Source: Hygrophila difformis (lineage: Eukaryota; Streptophyta; Magnoliopsida; Lamiales; Acanthaceae). Taken from it: a DNA stretch of 64,000 nucleotides. The notes beneath the pieces were generated by a model. The model searched no databases and was not told the DNA's origin. It saw nothing but the letters and a program-made list of their open reading frames with translations. Each line of letters begins with the position of its first letter. Positions within the stretch are counted from its first letter, which is position 1. The position numbers and the translations under genes were made by a program. This document shows positions 10,069-21,939 of the stretch, one piece after another. The DNA lies in contig JAOANR010000009.1 in NCBI GenBank assembly GCA_030278955.1, positions 42,110,245 through 42,174,244 on the forward strand, written 5' to 3'.

Positions 10069-11638
10069 TAAACAACGGGGTTGGTGGAAGCCGGTCCCCG
10101 ATCTGCCGAAGCATTAGTCTGCATATTATTATCATTTTCCTCTAACTCAAATAGGGAGTTGTCGGTTAACTTGAATTGAGCACTCGGCTCATGACTATCA
10201 GTTTGTTTTCCCAGAGACAGGGATGATTCTGTCTCCATTTTATGATCATCATAATCCAATGCAAGGAACGAATTGGCCATCGACGTAAAGCCCTCATCTC
10301 TTTTGGAGATGCGCTGCCTCTTACCTTTCACCTTGCGAGTCGGAAGGTCCAAGCCAGTCTCCAAGGTTTTACTCAAACTAGGGTCCTTGGGAGCTTTCTG
10401 ACTAGTATCCACGCCCTTAGACTCAGTACGTAACGTCATGCCTTCCATAGGTTTGTCATTCGGTGGGATCTTCGGTAACCCTATGGTAGAAACCCTAGAC
10501 TTGCTTTGGTCAACCCTAGGCTTCCTAGGAACCCGTTGGACGGTGATCCAATCACCATGTGTAGCGACATGTTCGGCTACAGGCGCGGCTGATGATGATC
10601 CACTCACCAAGGAAAGATCTCCATTTCCTTGCCCATGCAGAGTTTCCTTATTACGCAAATCATGAGTTTCCTTAGTGCCCAGATTCCCTTCCCCATTGTT
10701 TGCTCCACCATAATAACTTTCCTTATGAGCATGCTCTTTCCCTTTACCAGCAGAAGCAACATGCTGCGACTCTTCACGCTCGCCGGACGGACTGGCATCA
10801 CCGGGAGGCACCTCCGGCGCATCCACTTTGCAGCAAGCAGGAGAGCCATGTTGGAACTTCCCACACTTATTGCAAATGTTGTGTAGGCCTTCATAGCACA
10901 CAAGTTGCCATCGACCATTAACCCTCAACTTACCAATGACCGGTCGTGTCAGATCTATCTCGACACAAACCCGAGCAAAATGACCTCTATTCAAGACCTT
11001 GGCGTTGTTATCAACTTTGATGAACTTACCAATTCGCGAAGCAATAATCTCCATTGCCTCCGCATCATAGTACGCAGCCCTAAGGCCTGGAAACCGTACC
11101 CAAACCGATGTCTTAAGCACAGTCAAATCCGAGTCCATGAACTCCCTAGTCCATGGTATCACGGCCAATAGATGGTCGAAAATTGTCCAGGGTCCCCCAA
11201 ACAATGCTTTGTTCCTATCGTCGATCTCACTGAATTTAGCCATGAAATATCCATGCTCAACGTCAAGGAGTTCAAATTGGCCTTTCGGGCTCCAGAGGCG
11301 CGTTAACCTATCCTTTAAGGCAGCAAGTCCAATCCATTTGCCAAGCAACTTGATCACCAGCACATCTTGAAAGGGTAAGCACAACCGTTCCATGGCTTCC
11401 GGTCCAAACACAATGTCAGGGAGGAGAGCATTCCCATCTACAAAACCATGGGTGACTAATTCCTTGAGGGGCTTCCCGGATGGGTAGACGACAGTGAAGG
11501 GGATCCCTTCCCAAGCATGATATCGCAAAAAGACGGTTTAGGAGAAGGGGGAACGTCCGCCGGATCCGGGGGCTCCGGATGCAACACCGGGGAGTCAGGA
11601 TGAGAGCGGGGAGAGCCTTGAGAGAATTCGGGATCCAT
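10068..11638 (-). pseudogene. LINE ORF1 (DUF4283 and CCHC knuckle), one frameshift
   Basis: The start MDPEFSQGSPRSH at 11638 is followed by a proline/serine-rich stretch, then a frameshift near 11510-11525 into the 486-codon frame at 10068-11528. That frame begins inside a DUF4283 domain (FELLDVEHGYFMAKFS, WVRFPGLR) and has a CCHC knuckle at residues 219-232 (CNKCGKFQHGSPAC). The rest is a low-complexity charged region. In plant L1 elements ORF1 binds the element RNA in the RNP. The stop overlaps the ORF2 ATG in a TAATG junction (10070-10066). Confidence 0.8.
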
Positions 11639-11640
11639 TT

Positions 11641-11807
11641 GTGAATTTGTTAATAATAAATTTGGTTTTATTAAACTTTATTAATTAAAATAATTTATAA
11701 AATAAATCAATACTAGATTAAATTAAATCAAAAAAAAATAATTAATGTAATAATTTTTTATAGTTTACTATAATGTATAGAAGGAATTGTAAAATATAAG
11801 ATGAAAC
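11641..11807. other. AT-rich spacer 5' of the LINE
   Basis: Mostly A/T with TTAAT and AATAAA runs; no gene seen. It may be LINE 5' UTR or the insertion target. Confidence 0.4.
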
Positions 11808-11965
11808 ATTGGTTAGCACAACGGCACAAAGGCATGCTTCCTCTATGCTTACCTGGGTTCGAATCTCCTTGGCAATAAAATTTGGAAAAGGTGGTGTTGT
11901 GTGGTAGGGGGGAGGGTGTGGGTTCGAGTCTAGTGGGCACCCAATTTTTTTATTTTTTTATTTTT
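11808..11965 (+). repeat. tRNA-like / SINE-like remnant with two B-box motifs
   Basis: TAGCACAACGGCA near 11813 resembles a pol III A box, and GGGTTCGAATC near 11856 is a good B box at tRNA spacing. A second B-box-like GGGTTCGAGTC lies near 11920, followed by a T-rich tail. This fits a tRNA-derived SINE or two degenerate tRNA-like units. No full cloverleaf was verified. Confidence 0.35.
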
Positions 11966-11974
11966 TTTATTTTG

Positions 11975-12228
11975 GGTTTTTTAGCGACCCCAAAGTGAAG
12001 TCGCTAACATAGTCGCTGATACAAAAATAAAATAATATTTAACAACCTGGTTTTTCTTTAGCGACCGACCACATAGGTCGCTAATGCGGTCGCTGGCCAA
12101 TTTGTAACCAGTTGTATAGCGACGTCCAAAATGGGGTCACAGATACGATCGCAGACCATAATAGCTACCCTATTCAGGCACCTTGCGACTGGAAATGGTG
12201 GTTGCTATATTCACATTTTCTTCTAGTG
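11975..12228 (-). mobile_element. Terminal region of a CACTA transposon
   Basis: The right end at 12214-12228 reads, on the minus strand, CACTAGAAGAAAAT, a CACTA-superfamily terminal inverted repeat. Inward lie several direct and inverted copies of a TAGCGACC-like motif, typical of CACTA subterminal repeats. The partner end and transposase are not in the window, so this is a remnant or a very short non-autonomous copy. Confidence 0.6.
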
Positions 12229-12475
12229 GACGAAAGTGGAACTTAATTGCAATTTTTGTAATTACAAACACACTAGATTTAAAGTTTAAGGAATGAACGT
12301 AAGTTGTAAGAAAGCAATAAATTGGACCGAAAGTTTAAGCAAAGAAACTGAAAGATGTAAAAGAAAGCTTAAAGGAAGTAGTAAATACTATGAAAGAAAA
12401 ATAAAATAAAGGCACTTTTTGGGAGAGTTGTATTTGATGATGATCCTTTTCAATGTTTGCCAGATTCATTATTTA
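12229..12475 (-). repeat. Fragment of another LTR (promoter region)
   Basis: A-rich sequence ending in a TATA-like box (minus-strand CTATAAATAAT, about 12464-12474), abutting the next LTR. It resembles the R/U5-promoter part of Tat-type LTRs in texture only. Weak call. Confidence 0.3.
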
Positions 12476-12794
12476 TAGGCCGGGATGTCACCGCCACATC
12501 TCCCTAGCAAGACGCGGTTTCTCCGAGCTTGCTAGAGAAATGCAAGGCTATGGTTTTTCAGAATTTAAAACATTTCAAACAACCCATTTATAAATATATA
12601 GCAAAAATCATTACATAGTATTATCTAAGTTGCAGCGGAATGTAATATTTAAATATAGATATAGCAGCGTAAATATAAATAGGGCCAACATGGCCAAAAT
12701 GCTGTAAGTAATTTAATTCCCGAGCCCCATTATGCTTGCATGCTCATATCATTTCTCCATACTCTGTAAAAGAAAAATAAAATAACGGGTTTTA

Positions 12795-12813
12795 TCAGTA
12801 TATAAAATACTGA
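12795..12813 (-). promoter_or_regulatory. Conserved LTR hairpin near the primer site, family 2
   Basis: Seven-base arms TCAGTAT (12795-12801) and the complement at 12807-12813, loop ATAAA, again followed by GTAAG. Same position and flanking as 5854-5873. Confidence 0.5.
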
Positions 12814-13172
12814 GTAAGACAATTCCTAGCATAGCAATAAAGGGGTTATAAATTATTAAATTTTAAAAATTCATTTTTAGCACGCAAGTTTAGACAATAG
12901 TAAAATCCATAATTTCTCATAGTCAATTTAATTTAAAAATGACGATTTAAGGCATAGGCATAAATTTAAAGACATGACAACATAATTGATGTACTACATA
13001 AGTAAAGACATAATTTAAAGAGAGATAAAGTTACATAAACTTTTAAAAATCTTAAACAAAAGAATTTATTAAATACGGAGAGTTTTAAAGATCATGGAAT
13101 AAGGTATCGGTTCTCGCATAACGAATATTTCATTCTTTTACTATTATTTCAATATGATCGAGGACAATCGTC

Positions 13173-13404
13173 ATTGGGGAATCGAACCTGCAAGAACACA
13201 AATACATTATAGGGAAACGAACTCATAGGAATCACACACGTCCTGGGGAATCGAACCAGCAGGAATCAACACACATCCTGGTAAATCGAACCCGAAGGAA
13301 AACAAATACATCCTAAGGAATTGAATCCATAGGAATCAACACACATCTTGGGGAATCAAACCCGCAGGAAAACAAATACATCCTAGGGAATTGAACCCAT
13401 AGGA
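13173..13404 (-). repeat. Array of about seven short hairpins in LTR, family 2
   Basis: Units of about 34-38 bp with a central GGGAATCGAACCC-like core. Outer stems co-vary: TCCTG/CAGGA at 13241-13264, TCCTA/TAGGA at 13311-13334 and 13381-13404, TCTTG/CAGGA (one wobble) at 13346-13369, TCCT/AGGA at 13276-13299. An inner GGG/CCC pair extends several of them. Confidence 0.6.
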
Positions 13405-15411
13405 ATAAAAGTTTCGCCAATTTCAGAAAATATAATCTCCAAAGCCGCACGAATCATGTTTAACTAGATTAACGGGATTTTTAAAAAATAAAAAAAAATA
13501 AAAAATATTTTATTGTTTAGACATATCGCCTGAATCATATGTTTCTCAAAAGTCGAGTTTTTCAACATTTCAACAAAGCCATTGCCACAGTTTACGCCAT
13601 CTCAGTTTAAAAATTTATTTCAAAGGAAATCGACTTGAAATTTTCACAATAGCTCAAAAACACGCTAACGAACAACTTTTGTGTTTTAAGTTTTCCGAAA
13701 TTATGTGAGGAAACGGGTGAAATTTTACAATCTTTACAAAGTACAAAATCCGTCAACTTTGTCTACCCAGCGCACTGATTTTCAAAAGAGTTTTTGACAT
13801 AGCAAACGACCTCCAATATTTATGAAATTTTACAGGCACTTAAAAGACACTAAAATAAACAAGTTTTATTAGAGGCAAATTTTACTAATTCATTACGGAT
13901 CAAGTCAGAATAATTCACTAAGTTTGGACTTGAAATCTGTCTACTTTTTCCTCTCGGACAAAGTGTATTCACAACAGGTAACTTTAATGAAAATGTACGA
14001 AATTTTACAGGCATATTCTCAAGACATTTATCTACAACTTTTATGTTTTCACCGAAGATTAGTTTTGATCACAAGTTATAGAAAAACGCACATAAAGTTC
14101 GACTATATAATCTGTCCAGATTTTTGAAAAGTTCGTTTATTGCAAAAATTGTTTGACGCGATTTGGGATAGCAAATCTCAATGAAAATGCATAAAATTTT
14201 AACACAAGCTAGAGTAAGATATTAGGAACAAATCCCTATTTCGAAGTTTTTCGTTTCGGATTCTCGAAATAGGGTTTTTCTGCCAATATCAGAAAACGCG
14301 TAAAGATTGAATCTTTTATGTCCGATTTTAGTGTTTGGATTAAAACTAATGTTTCTAACGGTTCAAAACCACCGATATTGATATGTAAGGAATTATCTTA
14401 CAACGGGTGATATCTAGGATGTCTCTGGATTGGTCGGGGTGCCCACGCTTGCTACGAACAGTCCAAATTACTCCGTCTCCACCCGTTTGGCCCCGATTTG
14501 TGTTTTCAAGAGTGTAAATCGAAAAGTTAGAATCTAAATCGATGAAAACAATCACAACGAAGGTTCAGAATTCGTCTTACCACTGTCTAGGGTATGGACA
14601 CTCCCTCTCTACGTCCTCCTTGCTCCGGTTTGTTTGTCGGAAGTTCAAGAACGCAAGAAATTCGGGGTTTTTCGGTTTGAATGGTGGTGGTAGAGAAAGT
14701 GAGGATAATGGAGAGAATTTAGGGTTGTGTGTCTGGAAAAGGGTGTTGAGATCCCTCAAATCCGTCCACAATCCCTCCCTTAAAGTGGTGATTGAGTTAC
14801 CAAAGTCGGGGGTCGAAAATAAGGTAAGAAATCATCGAAAATCGAAACATGATCGCAGCCTATTGAGTGGCGCGGCGCGGCCACCGCGCGGCCCCCGGCT
14901 GGGCTGTGGTCCGGGACGGGCCGTGCGATCCGTCGGGCCTTCTCTCCTCTCTTTCGGGCTTCTATCCTCCTACGTTCTCGGGCTCGATTTTTCGGGTCGT
15001 TCTCGGATTATAATTCCTATCTTAAATTTATTTCGACTTAAATTGATTTCATATTTAAAATCTTGAGAATCTGTCGAATTTAAATTCATCGGCGTTGAAT
15101 TCATCGTCTTTCGATTCCCGTGCAATAATTTATTTATTTAAATCATTTTCGACTTCACGGTTCTTGGAATAAAAATTCTTTTCTTTCTTAAATTTAACTC
15201 CAATTCTTTTGACTCGATTCATGGAATGTCTTCGGGCTTCCTTTCCATCTTTTATTCCATTTTGAATTGTTGAATCTATCGGCGTTTCATTTCCGAGCAA
15301 TAATTTATTGTGATAAATTATTTTCTTCTTCTCGGAGATATTTCAACCTTGATCGGATTAAGAAACTAATTTTATTCCTTTGGATGCCGATAAAAATCTC
15401 GGGTAATACAG

Positions 15412-15751
15412 TCTGCACATGTGTATAGCAGTTAAGAGGTGGTTTAACTGTGGTCGCAGTTAGAGGTAGTTATTTTTGGGTGTACATTGACTGATCTTGA
15501 TAAAGAATTCAGTAGAATTAACCATATACACATTGAGGTATACTGAAGGTCGTTCAGTATTGATTAGGGAGCATTTTGTACACAAGTGTGAGGATTACAA
15601 TTGAGAGATCAATTAGTGATAGATCCTTGGGAGAGTTTTAGCTATTTGAGTGTGATATTTTCATTGTAATCTTGGGGTGATCTAGTGTTAGTGGATTTTC
15701 TGATGTTGGCTCTCGTAGATGTAGATCAATTTGATCAAACCACGTTAATTG
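15412..15751 (+). repeat. 5' LTR of copia element, start truncated
   Basis: Begins at TCTGCACATG, whereas the 3' LTR has 11-13 more bases before this phrase. It ends near CACGTTAATTGT and is followed by TGGTGCTGTCCGTGGGAA, a possible non-iMet primer site. Confidence 0.75.
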
Positions 15752-15798
15752 TGGTGCTGTCCGTGGGAAGGATCAAGATCTGAGGGCATAGTTTCTTG

Positions 15799-18700
15799 AT
15801 GGCATCCAGATGTGAGATCGAGAAGTTTTCTAGGAAGAATGACTTTGGGTTATGGAGGATTAAAGTGAGGGCAATGTTGGTGCAACATGGCGTTGCAGAA
15901 GCCTTGAAAGGTCCTGATGCATTACCAGATACAATGTCACAAGAATGGAGGGCTAGCTTGACAGATAAAGTCCTGAGGGTGGTAGCCAAAAAACCAAGCG
16001 CAACAGGTGTTTGGATGAAGTTGTAGTCATTGTACATGCCTAAATCTTTTCAAATAGATTGTATATGAAGCAAAGGTTGTATTCTACCAAATTTACATAA
16101 GAAAAGGGAATCGAGGAGCAGCTTGATGAGTTGAATAAAGCCTTGGAGGATCTTGCATATATTGATGTCAAGTTGGAAATGAAGATAAGGCCATCATCAT
16201 GTTGAATGCCTTGTCAAAGTCCTATGAACATCTCAAAGATGCAATGTTATTCGGAAGGAAATCCATGATTACATTGGAAGAGGAAAAGTCAGCTCTTAGA
16301 GCCAATGAATTACAGAAAATGAATGAAGGGAAAGTTGATCAATTAAATGAGGGACTGATGATCAAGAAATTCAAGAAAAATAAATATGCAACTTCAAAGA
16401 AACATAATCAGTCTAAATAAAAGAAGGCTCCTCTCAACAAAGAGCCTAAGAGATGCTATCATTGCAACAAAATTGGTCATATAAGGAAGAATTGTTTTGT
16501 CTGGAAAAGAAAACAAGCTAAAGTATCTAAAAAGGCTCGAGGAATAACATATTGCATTAAGGATTATGATGCATAAATGCTCAATGTATTGGAATCACCT
16601 ATAAAGAATGCTTGGATCATGGATTCAGGTTGTAGTTTTCACATGTGTCCTCACAAAGATTGGTTTTCTGAGTTGGTGCTCCAAGATCAGGATTCTGTGA
16701 TGCTAGGCAACAATCAAAGGTGCACGATAAAGGGAATTGGCAACATCATGTTAAAGTTATGTGATCAATCTACCAAAGTTATTACTGGTGTAAGGTATAT
16801 TCCTCAACGTAAGAGAAATCACATATCTCTTGGCATGCTAAAAGTAAGGAATATTACTTTGAATCAAGAAACGGTTTTCTTCATCTTAAGAGAGGGACAC
16901 AGATTATTCTTTACGGTGTTAGGAAAAATAGCCTTAATCATATTATTGCAGAGACCATGGTAGGAAATGTAGGTATAATATTGAAGGATGATGCTAGGAT
17001 TTGGCACAAGAGATTGGGGCATGTAGGACAGAAATGCCTACTGGAGCGTGCCAAGAAGGAAGTGCTTAGAAGGGTTAGCAAAACTGATACCACAAAGTTG
17101 GATACTTTTGAATAACACATCATGGGGAAAAGCAAAAAGATTAGTTTACAAGAGGCAAAACATACTTCTAAATAACCATGGATTATTGTCATGCAGATTT
17201 GTGGGGGCCAACAAGACCAATCACCAATGGAGGAGAAAAGTATTTTTTGAGCGTCTTTGATGATTTTTCAAGAAAACTTTGGATTTACATACATACGAGT
17301 AAAGATGAAGCTGTGGTTAAATTAAAAGAATGGTATAAAGAAGTGGAGCTGGAAAAGGGCACTGCATTGACAGTTCTATAAAATTCAACGAAATGGAGTA
17401 GCTGAGAGGATGAAAAGAACTATACTTGAGAGGATTATATGCATGTTGTTGGGATTAGGCTTACCAAAAAGGTTTTGGAGTGAAACAACCATGACAACAA
17501 CCTACCTAATCAATAAATCACCATCTACTGCCTTTGATTTTCAAGTACCTGGTGAAAAGTGGTATGGATCATGCTCTTCTTATGCACATCTTAAGATTTT
17601 TGGTTGTATGGCTTACTAGCACTAGATAGGACAAGCTACAACCTAGATCATTGAAGTGTATCATACTTGGATATCCTCAAGCTGTAAAATGATATAGGTT
17701 GTGTGGTGAATTGAACCTAGAAATAATAAAGTCATCATTAGCAGAGATGTTACCATTAATGAATCATACTTTCCCATGTGGCAGAAGGTAGCTAAAGTCT
17801 CTTCCCCAGAAATTAAGACAGGAAATGATACAAGGGTTAAGGTGGAGCATGGTGATAATGATATTGAAAAGATGTCCTATGCAAGACTATTACTTAGCTT
17901 GAAGATCAATAACCACAGAAAATCAGCAATACCTAGATGGATATCAGCTTGGTAGGGATAGAGAAAAGAGGATCGGTAAGCCACCAATTAGATATGGGGA
18001 GGCTGCTCTGTACACTACTGAAGAGGTTGATATGACAGAATCAAGCACATATGCTAAAGCCATCAGGGTCCGAAAAGTGAAAAATGGCAGAAGGCTATGA
18101 ATATGAATTTGATTCTTTGAAAAGAATCAAACTTGGATCCTGGTAGATGAAGCCTCCAGATCAGAAATTGGTGAGTTGTAAATGGTTTTTCAAGAAGAAG
18201 TTTGAGTTTACTGAGAAATGTGATCATAATAGATTTAAGGCAAGGCTAGTAGCAAAGGGTTTCACACAAAGAGATAGAGTTGACTTCCATGAGATATTCT
18301 CTCCAGTTGTTAAACATACTTCCATCAGAATTATCATGGCTTTGGTTGCTAAACTTGATATGGAAATGAAATAGCTGGATGTGAAGACTGCTTTCCTCCA
18401 TGGAGATATGAAGGAGTCCATTTTCATGCAAATACCTAAGGGAAATATGAATAAACAGCTTGAAGGCAAGGATTGTTTATTGAAGAAATCCTTGTATGGT
18501 TTGAAATAAAGTCCAAGACAATGGTATCTGAAATTTGATGAGTACATTCAATGATTAGTTTTGATAAATCTGCATATGATAGTTCTGTATACATGAAGAA
18601 TAAAGGCAGGAAAGAGGTCATCTATTTGTTGTTATATGTAGATAATATGTTGATTGCAAGTAAATCTTAAAAAATTCAAAAGGTGAAGTCTCAGCTTCAA

Positions 18701-19642
18701 GAAAAGTTAGAAATTAAATTTCTTGGCAATGCTAGGAGGATCCTGGGAATGGATATTATTAGAGACAGGCAAGAAGGTTATTTGATTTTGTAGCAGATAG
18801 ACTATGTTCAACAAGTGATAAAAAGGTTTAATATGCCTTTATCAAAGAGTGACTCAACACCTCTAGGCTAACATTTCAAGTTGTTAGAATCTCAGAAACC
18901 TATGGATGGAGTTGAGAAAGGTAATATGCAGAAAGTTCCCTATGCTAGTGCACTTAGAAGTGTTTTGTACTAAATGATTTGTATAAGGCCTGACATTACT
19001 CATGTGGTAAGTCTTGTGAGCAGATTTTTGGCCGATCCAAGAAAGGCACAATGGGAGGCCTTGAAATGGTTATTTAAATACTTAAAAGGTTCTGTTGAGA
19101 TTGAGGTTAAATTTACCTGAATAAGATCGGATGGACAAGATGTTGTGCAAGGCTTTGTGGATTCAGATTATGCAACAAACATTGATAGTAGAAAGTCTCA
19201 AACAGGTTTTGTATTCACCTTATATGGAGCTATAAGTAGCTGGAAATCACTGCAACAATTTTTTGTAGCACTGTCAACTGTAGAGGCAGAATATATGGCT
19301 TTAACTGAGGCAGTCAAAGAAGTCAATTGGCTAAAGGGAATGCTATCAAATGTTGGTGTTCACCAAGAATTTCTTAACATACTATGTGACAATCAAAGTG
19401 CAATATGTTTAGCAAAGCACTAGGTGTTTCATGAGAGGTCGAAGCACATCGACATCAAGCACCATTTTGTTAAAGATAGGGTGAATCAAGGTGTGGTGAA
19501 AGTGGTGAAGGTTTCCACGGAAGAAAATGCAGCAGACATGTTAACAAAATCATTGCCCACGGCTAAGTTCAAGCATTGTTTGAAGATTATATTAGTTGGA
19601 TCAGATTCGTCTTTATCTGATCATAGTATTGTTGTTGCTTGA
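15799..19642 (+). pseudogene. Copia gag-pol pseudogene
   Basis: Gag starts at ATG 15799 (MASRCEIEKFSRKNDFGLW), breaks near 16026, resumes at 16199-16420, and has a CCHC knuckle at about 16454-16493 (CYHCNKIGHIRKNC). Protease: WIMDSGCSFHM near 16615. Integrase pre-domain: WHKRLGH near 17005. Core: HADLWGP near 17190, but the segment with the second catalytic Asp is deleted near 17380, where sequence jumps to the NGVAERM region. RT: CKWFFKKK near 18177, with YVDD changed to YVDN at 18635-18646. RNase H: 19145-19642 (FVDSDYA, ALSTVEAEY). Stops and shifts throughout; inactive. Confidence 0.9.
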
Positions 19643-19686
19643 TGATTCGAGTGATGGTACACATTTGCAGACAAGGTGGAGATTTG

Positions 19687-20026
19687 TGATGTGTATATCT
19701 GCACATGTGTATAACACTTAAGAGGTGGTTTAACTGTGGTAGCAGTTAGAGGTAGTTATTTTTGGGTGTATATTGATTGATCTTGATAAAGAATTCAGTA
19801 GAATTAAGCATATACAAATTGAAGGCTATTCAGTATTGATTAGGAAGCATTTTGTACACAAGTGTGAGTATTACAAGTGAGAGATCAATTAGTGATAGAT
19901 CCTTGGGAGAGTTCTAGCTAATTGAGTGAGATATTTTCATTGTAATCTTGGGGTGATCTTGTGTTCGTGGATTTTCTGCTGTTGGCTGATGTGGATGTCG
20001 GTCAATTTGATGAACCACGTTAATTG
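19687..20026 (+). repeat. 3' LTR of copia element
   Basis: Preceded by a polypurine tract (AAGGTGGAGATTTG, 19672-19686) and starting TGATGTGTATATCTGCAC. Homologous to 15412-15751 along its length. Confidence 0.8.
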
Positions 20027-20733
20027 TTGTGTTCTGTTTTCATTCTTGCTTTTGTCATAACATAGGTGATGGATCCTGGTCGTGTCTAAGCCCTCAACCG
20101 CCTCATGCCTTCATGTCACACTTAACCACCTCTCTGTTGATTGCTCCGCCTCACGCCTTGATGCCAAGCTTAGCTGCATTTCTTTTGATTTCCCTTGGAA
20201 ACCGCTTCAACTTATGTTCTAGCCCGCTCAACTACTTTATTTTGTTGCTTAATATTATGGAGCTGCTTTATGGACCAGGCTGATTCTTTTCTTGTACTTG
20301 TTTTTTCTTTTTCTTTTTTTTAAAATTTGAAAAAGAAGAATTGTTTTGAGATTTTTATATCCTGCATCGTACACAACAATGTTTTGCCTCTGGTTCTTTA
20401 CCATGTTTTTTTTTCATGTAAATAAGTTGTGTGCTTGTGGATTAATCGATTAATCCTCAACATAGGTTTATGATCTCACATTTCTAGGTTTTGGTCCACA
20501 AGTTTGGTGCACTAAGATCCCAAGGATTAATTTTATTTTTCTAGTCGGCCAACATTTTATTTCAGAAGGTATTTTTATTTTTTTGTTTTAAAAAATATAT
20601 AAATTAAAACAACATTTAAAATAACTTTATTGTTTGTCTCATTTGACATCTATTTTTCGTTGGCAATTCATGGTGTAGTTTGTGAGAAGCACTCGGAGAT
20701 TTGGACAGTTGCTACTTGCTAGGAAATCTTAGG
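20027..20733. other. Unassigned sequence between copia and Aurora fragment
   Basis: No convincing gene or repeat. An 84-codon open frame at 20029-20283 has no recognisable domain. It may be intron or flank of the Aurora locus. Confidence 0.4.
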
Positions 20734-21055
20734 TGTGACCTGTAGAAACTTTTATAGTAATTGACAAATAATTTTGAATCCACTCTTTTGCTTCAAATAC
20801 AATAGCATTTGTTTGTATTTTTTCATAGAAAGTTATTCTCTGAAAAATCACAATAAAAATTACCATATGCAAAACTTAGGGTAAGACGCTAAGTGCTTGA
20901 CTGCTTTTGTGTAAATGAGGTTTTTCCTCTCCAACATCTCATAGGACTTGGGCGATTTGTTTAGATAGAAAGCGAATTTCCGGTATCACAATGCCTTCAT
21001 TTTAGCATAAAATTGCTTGATCCTTACTCACTTTCCTTTTTCTCCCAGTTTCCAG

Positions 21056-21432
21056 GGGGAACTACAAATTGCTGACTTTGGTTGGTCAGTTCGTGTTTTC
21101 GATCGCAGACGAACAATGCGTGGAACTCTGGATTATCTTCCACCAAAGATGGGTGAGTGTCAGATTATTCCATAACATATTTTGCATATGATTGGGCATT
21201 GTTGGTAGTGTAACATGTTTGTGTATCCTTAATAATACCACAAGCAAGGTAAGTTTTTTTTTTTTTCTTTTTTGGTGCATTCAATTATTTATTGAGAATG
21301 GATAAACTTTGTAGTTGAGAGTGTAGAGCACGACTTGAGTGTGCATATATGGAGCCTTGGTGTCCTGTGCTATGAGTTTGTATATGGCATGCCTACTTTT
21401 GAAGCGAAAGAGCATTCAGACACAGACAGAAG
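21056..21432 (+). pseudogene. Aurora kinase exons (activation segment and helix F), copy 1
   Basis: Two exons in one frame. Exon a (21056-21152) follows an acceptor CAG and encodes [18 protein letters not shown]..., [11 protein letters not shown], then a donor GTGAGT. Exon b (21315-21432) follows TAG and encodes VESVEHDLSVHIWSLGVLCY..., FEAKEHSDTDRR. This matches plant Aurora kinase sequence and exon phase as I recall them. DFG is kept. Changes that argue against kinase activity: the APE-type motif reads PPK, the conserved Cys after the phospho-Thr is Arg, and the Asp of the D-x-W helix-F motif is His. The donor after exon b is AT instead of GT. Upstream exons are not visible. Aurora phosphorylates mitotic targets such as histone H3; this copy is a remnant. 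Confidence 0.8.
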
Positions 21433-21526
21433 ATAAAAATTTAACATATCGTTTTTGAACCATAATGAATTTCCATATTTCCACATCTAATTTCAGATTT
21501 GAATTTATGAGAGAGTCAATATCAAC

Positions 21527-21939
21527 TGTTGGGACCAGATTTTGTTGTATGTGTTCCACTCGATGTTCGAACACCAGACTGAACTCCACGACAAATCTTA
21601 TCCAGAGGCAAAGTATTTATGGTCATGACAGCTGTTGATCTCTGATGATTCTCCTAAAGGATCTGGACGGATTTGCAGGGATAGAGATGCTCAAATATGG
21701 CAAGAAGATTTTCTATCCTTGGAAGGTTATGCTATGGAATATTTTGGCTAGAGAATCCTGCATTAAATGAGTATATACACATTCCTTAGCAGCCGGATTC
21801 TTGCATCTATTTAAAGACCCCACGGTTGAGAAGAATGGCGTGGATGAGATTTTCAAAGAAAACAATACATTAAAATCGTCCAAGAGTGAGGGAGAAAATA
21901 TGAGTTCTTCAACCATGAGTTAATCGATTAAAATCATTT
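21527..21939 (+). repeat. LTR0, left part of the outer LTR
   Basis: Begins TGTTGGGACC and ends at CATTT (21935-21939), the target duplication of the chromovirus. It continues at 32575-33168. A TATA-like CTATTTAAAG lies near 21808. Confidence 0.85.

Larger units (their letters stand above)
8238..11640 (-). mobile_element. L1-type LINE, 5' part only
   Basis: Minus-strand non-LTR retrotransposon with ORF1 (RNA-binding) and the first part of ORF2 (endonuclease and RT blocks 0-2). The C-terminal RT, the cysteine motif, 3' UTR and poly(A) are absent. The break near 8238 adjoins LTR-element sequence. LINEs normally lose their 5' ends during insertion, so loss of the 3' half implies a later rearrangement. 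Confidence 0.85.
12476..15410 (-). repeat. Isolated Tekay-like LTR (family 2), left end truncated
   Basis: Homologous to the 5484 and 49507 LTRs from the phrase 'ccgggatgtcaccgcc' onward, to a clean end 'gggtaataca' at 15410. About 25-30 bp of the left end are missing or replaced. No primer site or internal region adjoins it: the left neighbour is foreign LTR sequence and the right neighbour is a truncated copia LTR. It is longer (about 2.9 kb) than families 1 and 3 and has its own hairpin array (13173-13404). Confidence 0.7.
15412..20026 (+). mobile_element. Ty1/copia element (Tork-like), degenerate
   Basis: Two related LTRs (15412-about 15751 and 19687-about 20026) flank a plus-strand gag-PR-IN-RT-RNase H region in copia order. 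The 5' LTR lacks its first roughly 11-13 bp. The two LTRs differ at many positions by eye, and the coding region has numerous stops, so the insertion is old. Lineage Tork is a guess from RNase H and protease wording. Confidence 0.85.
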
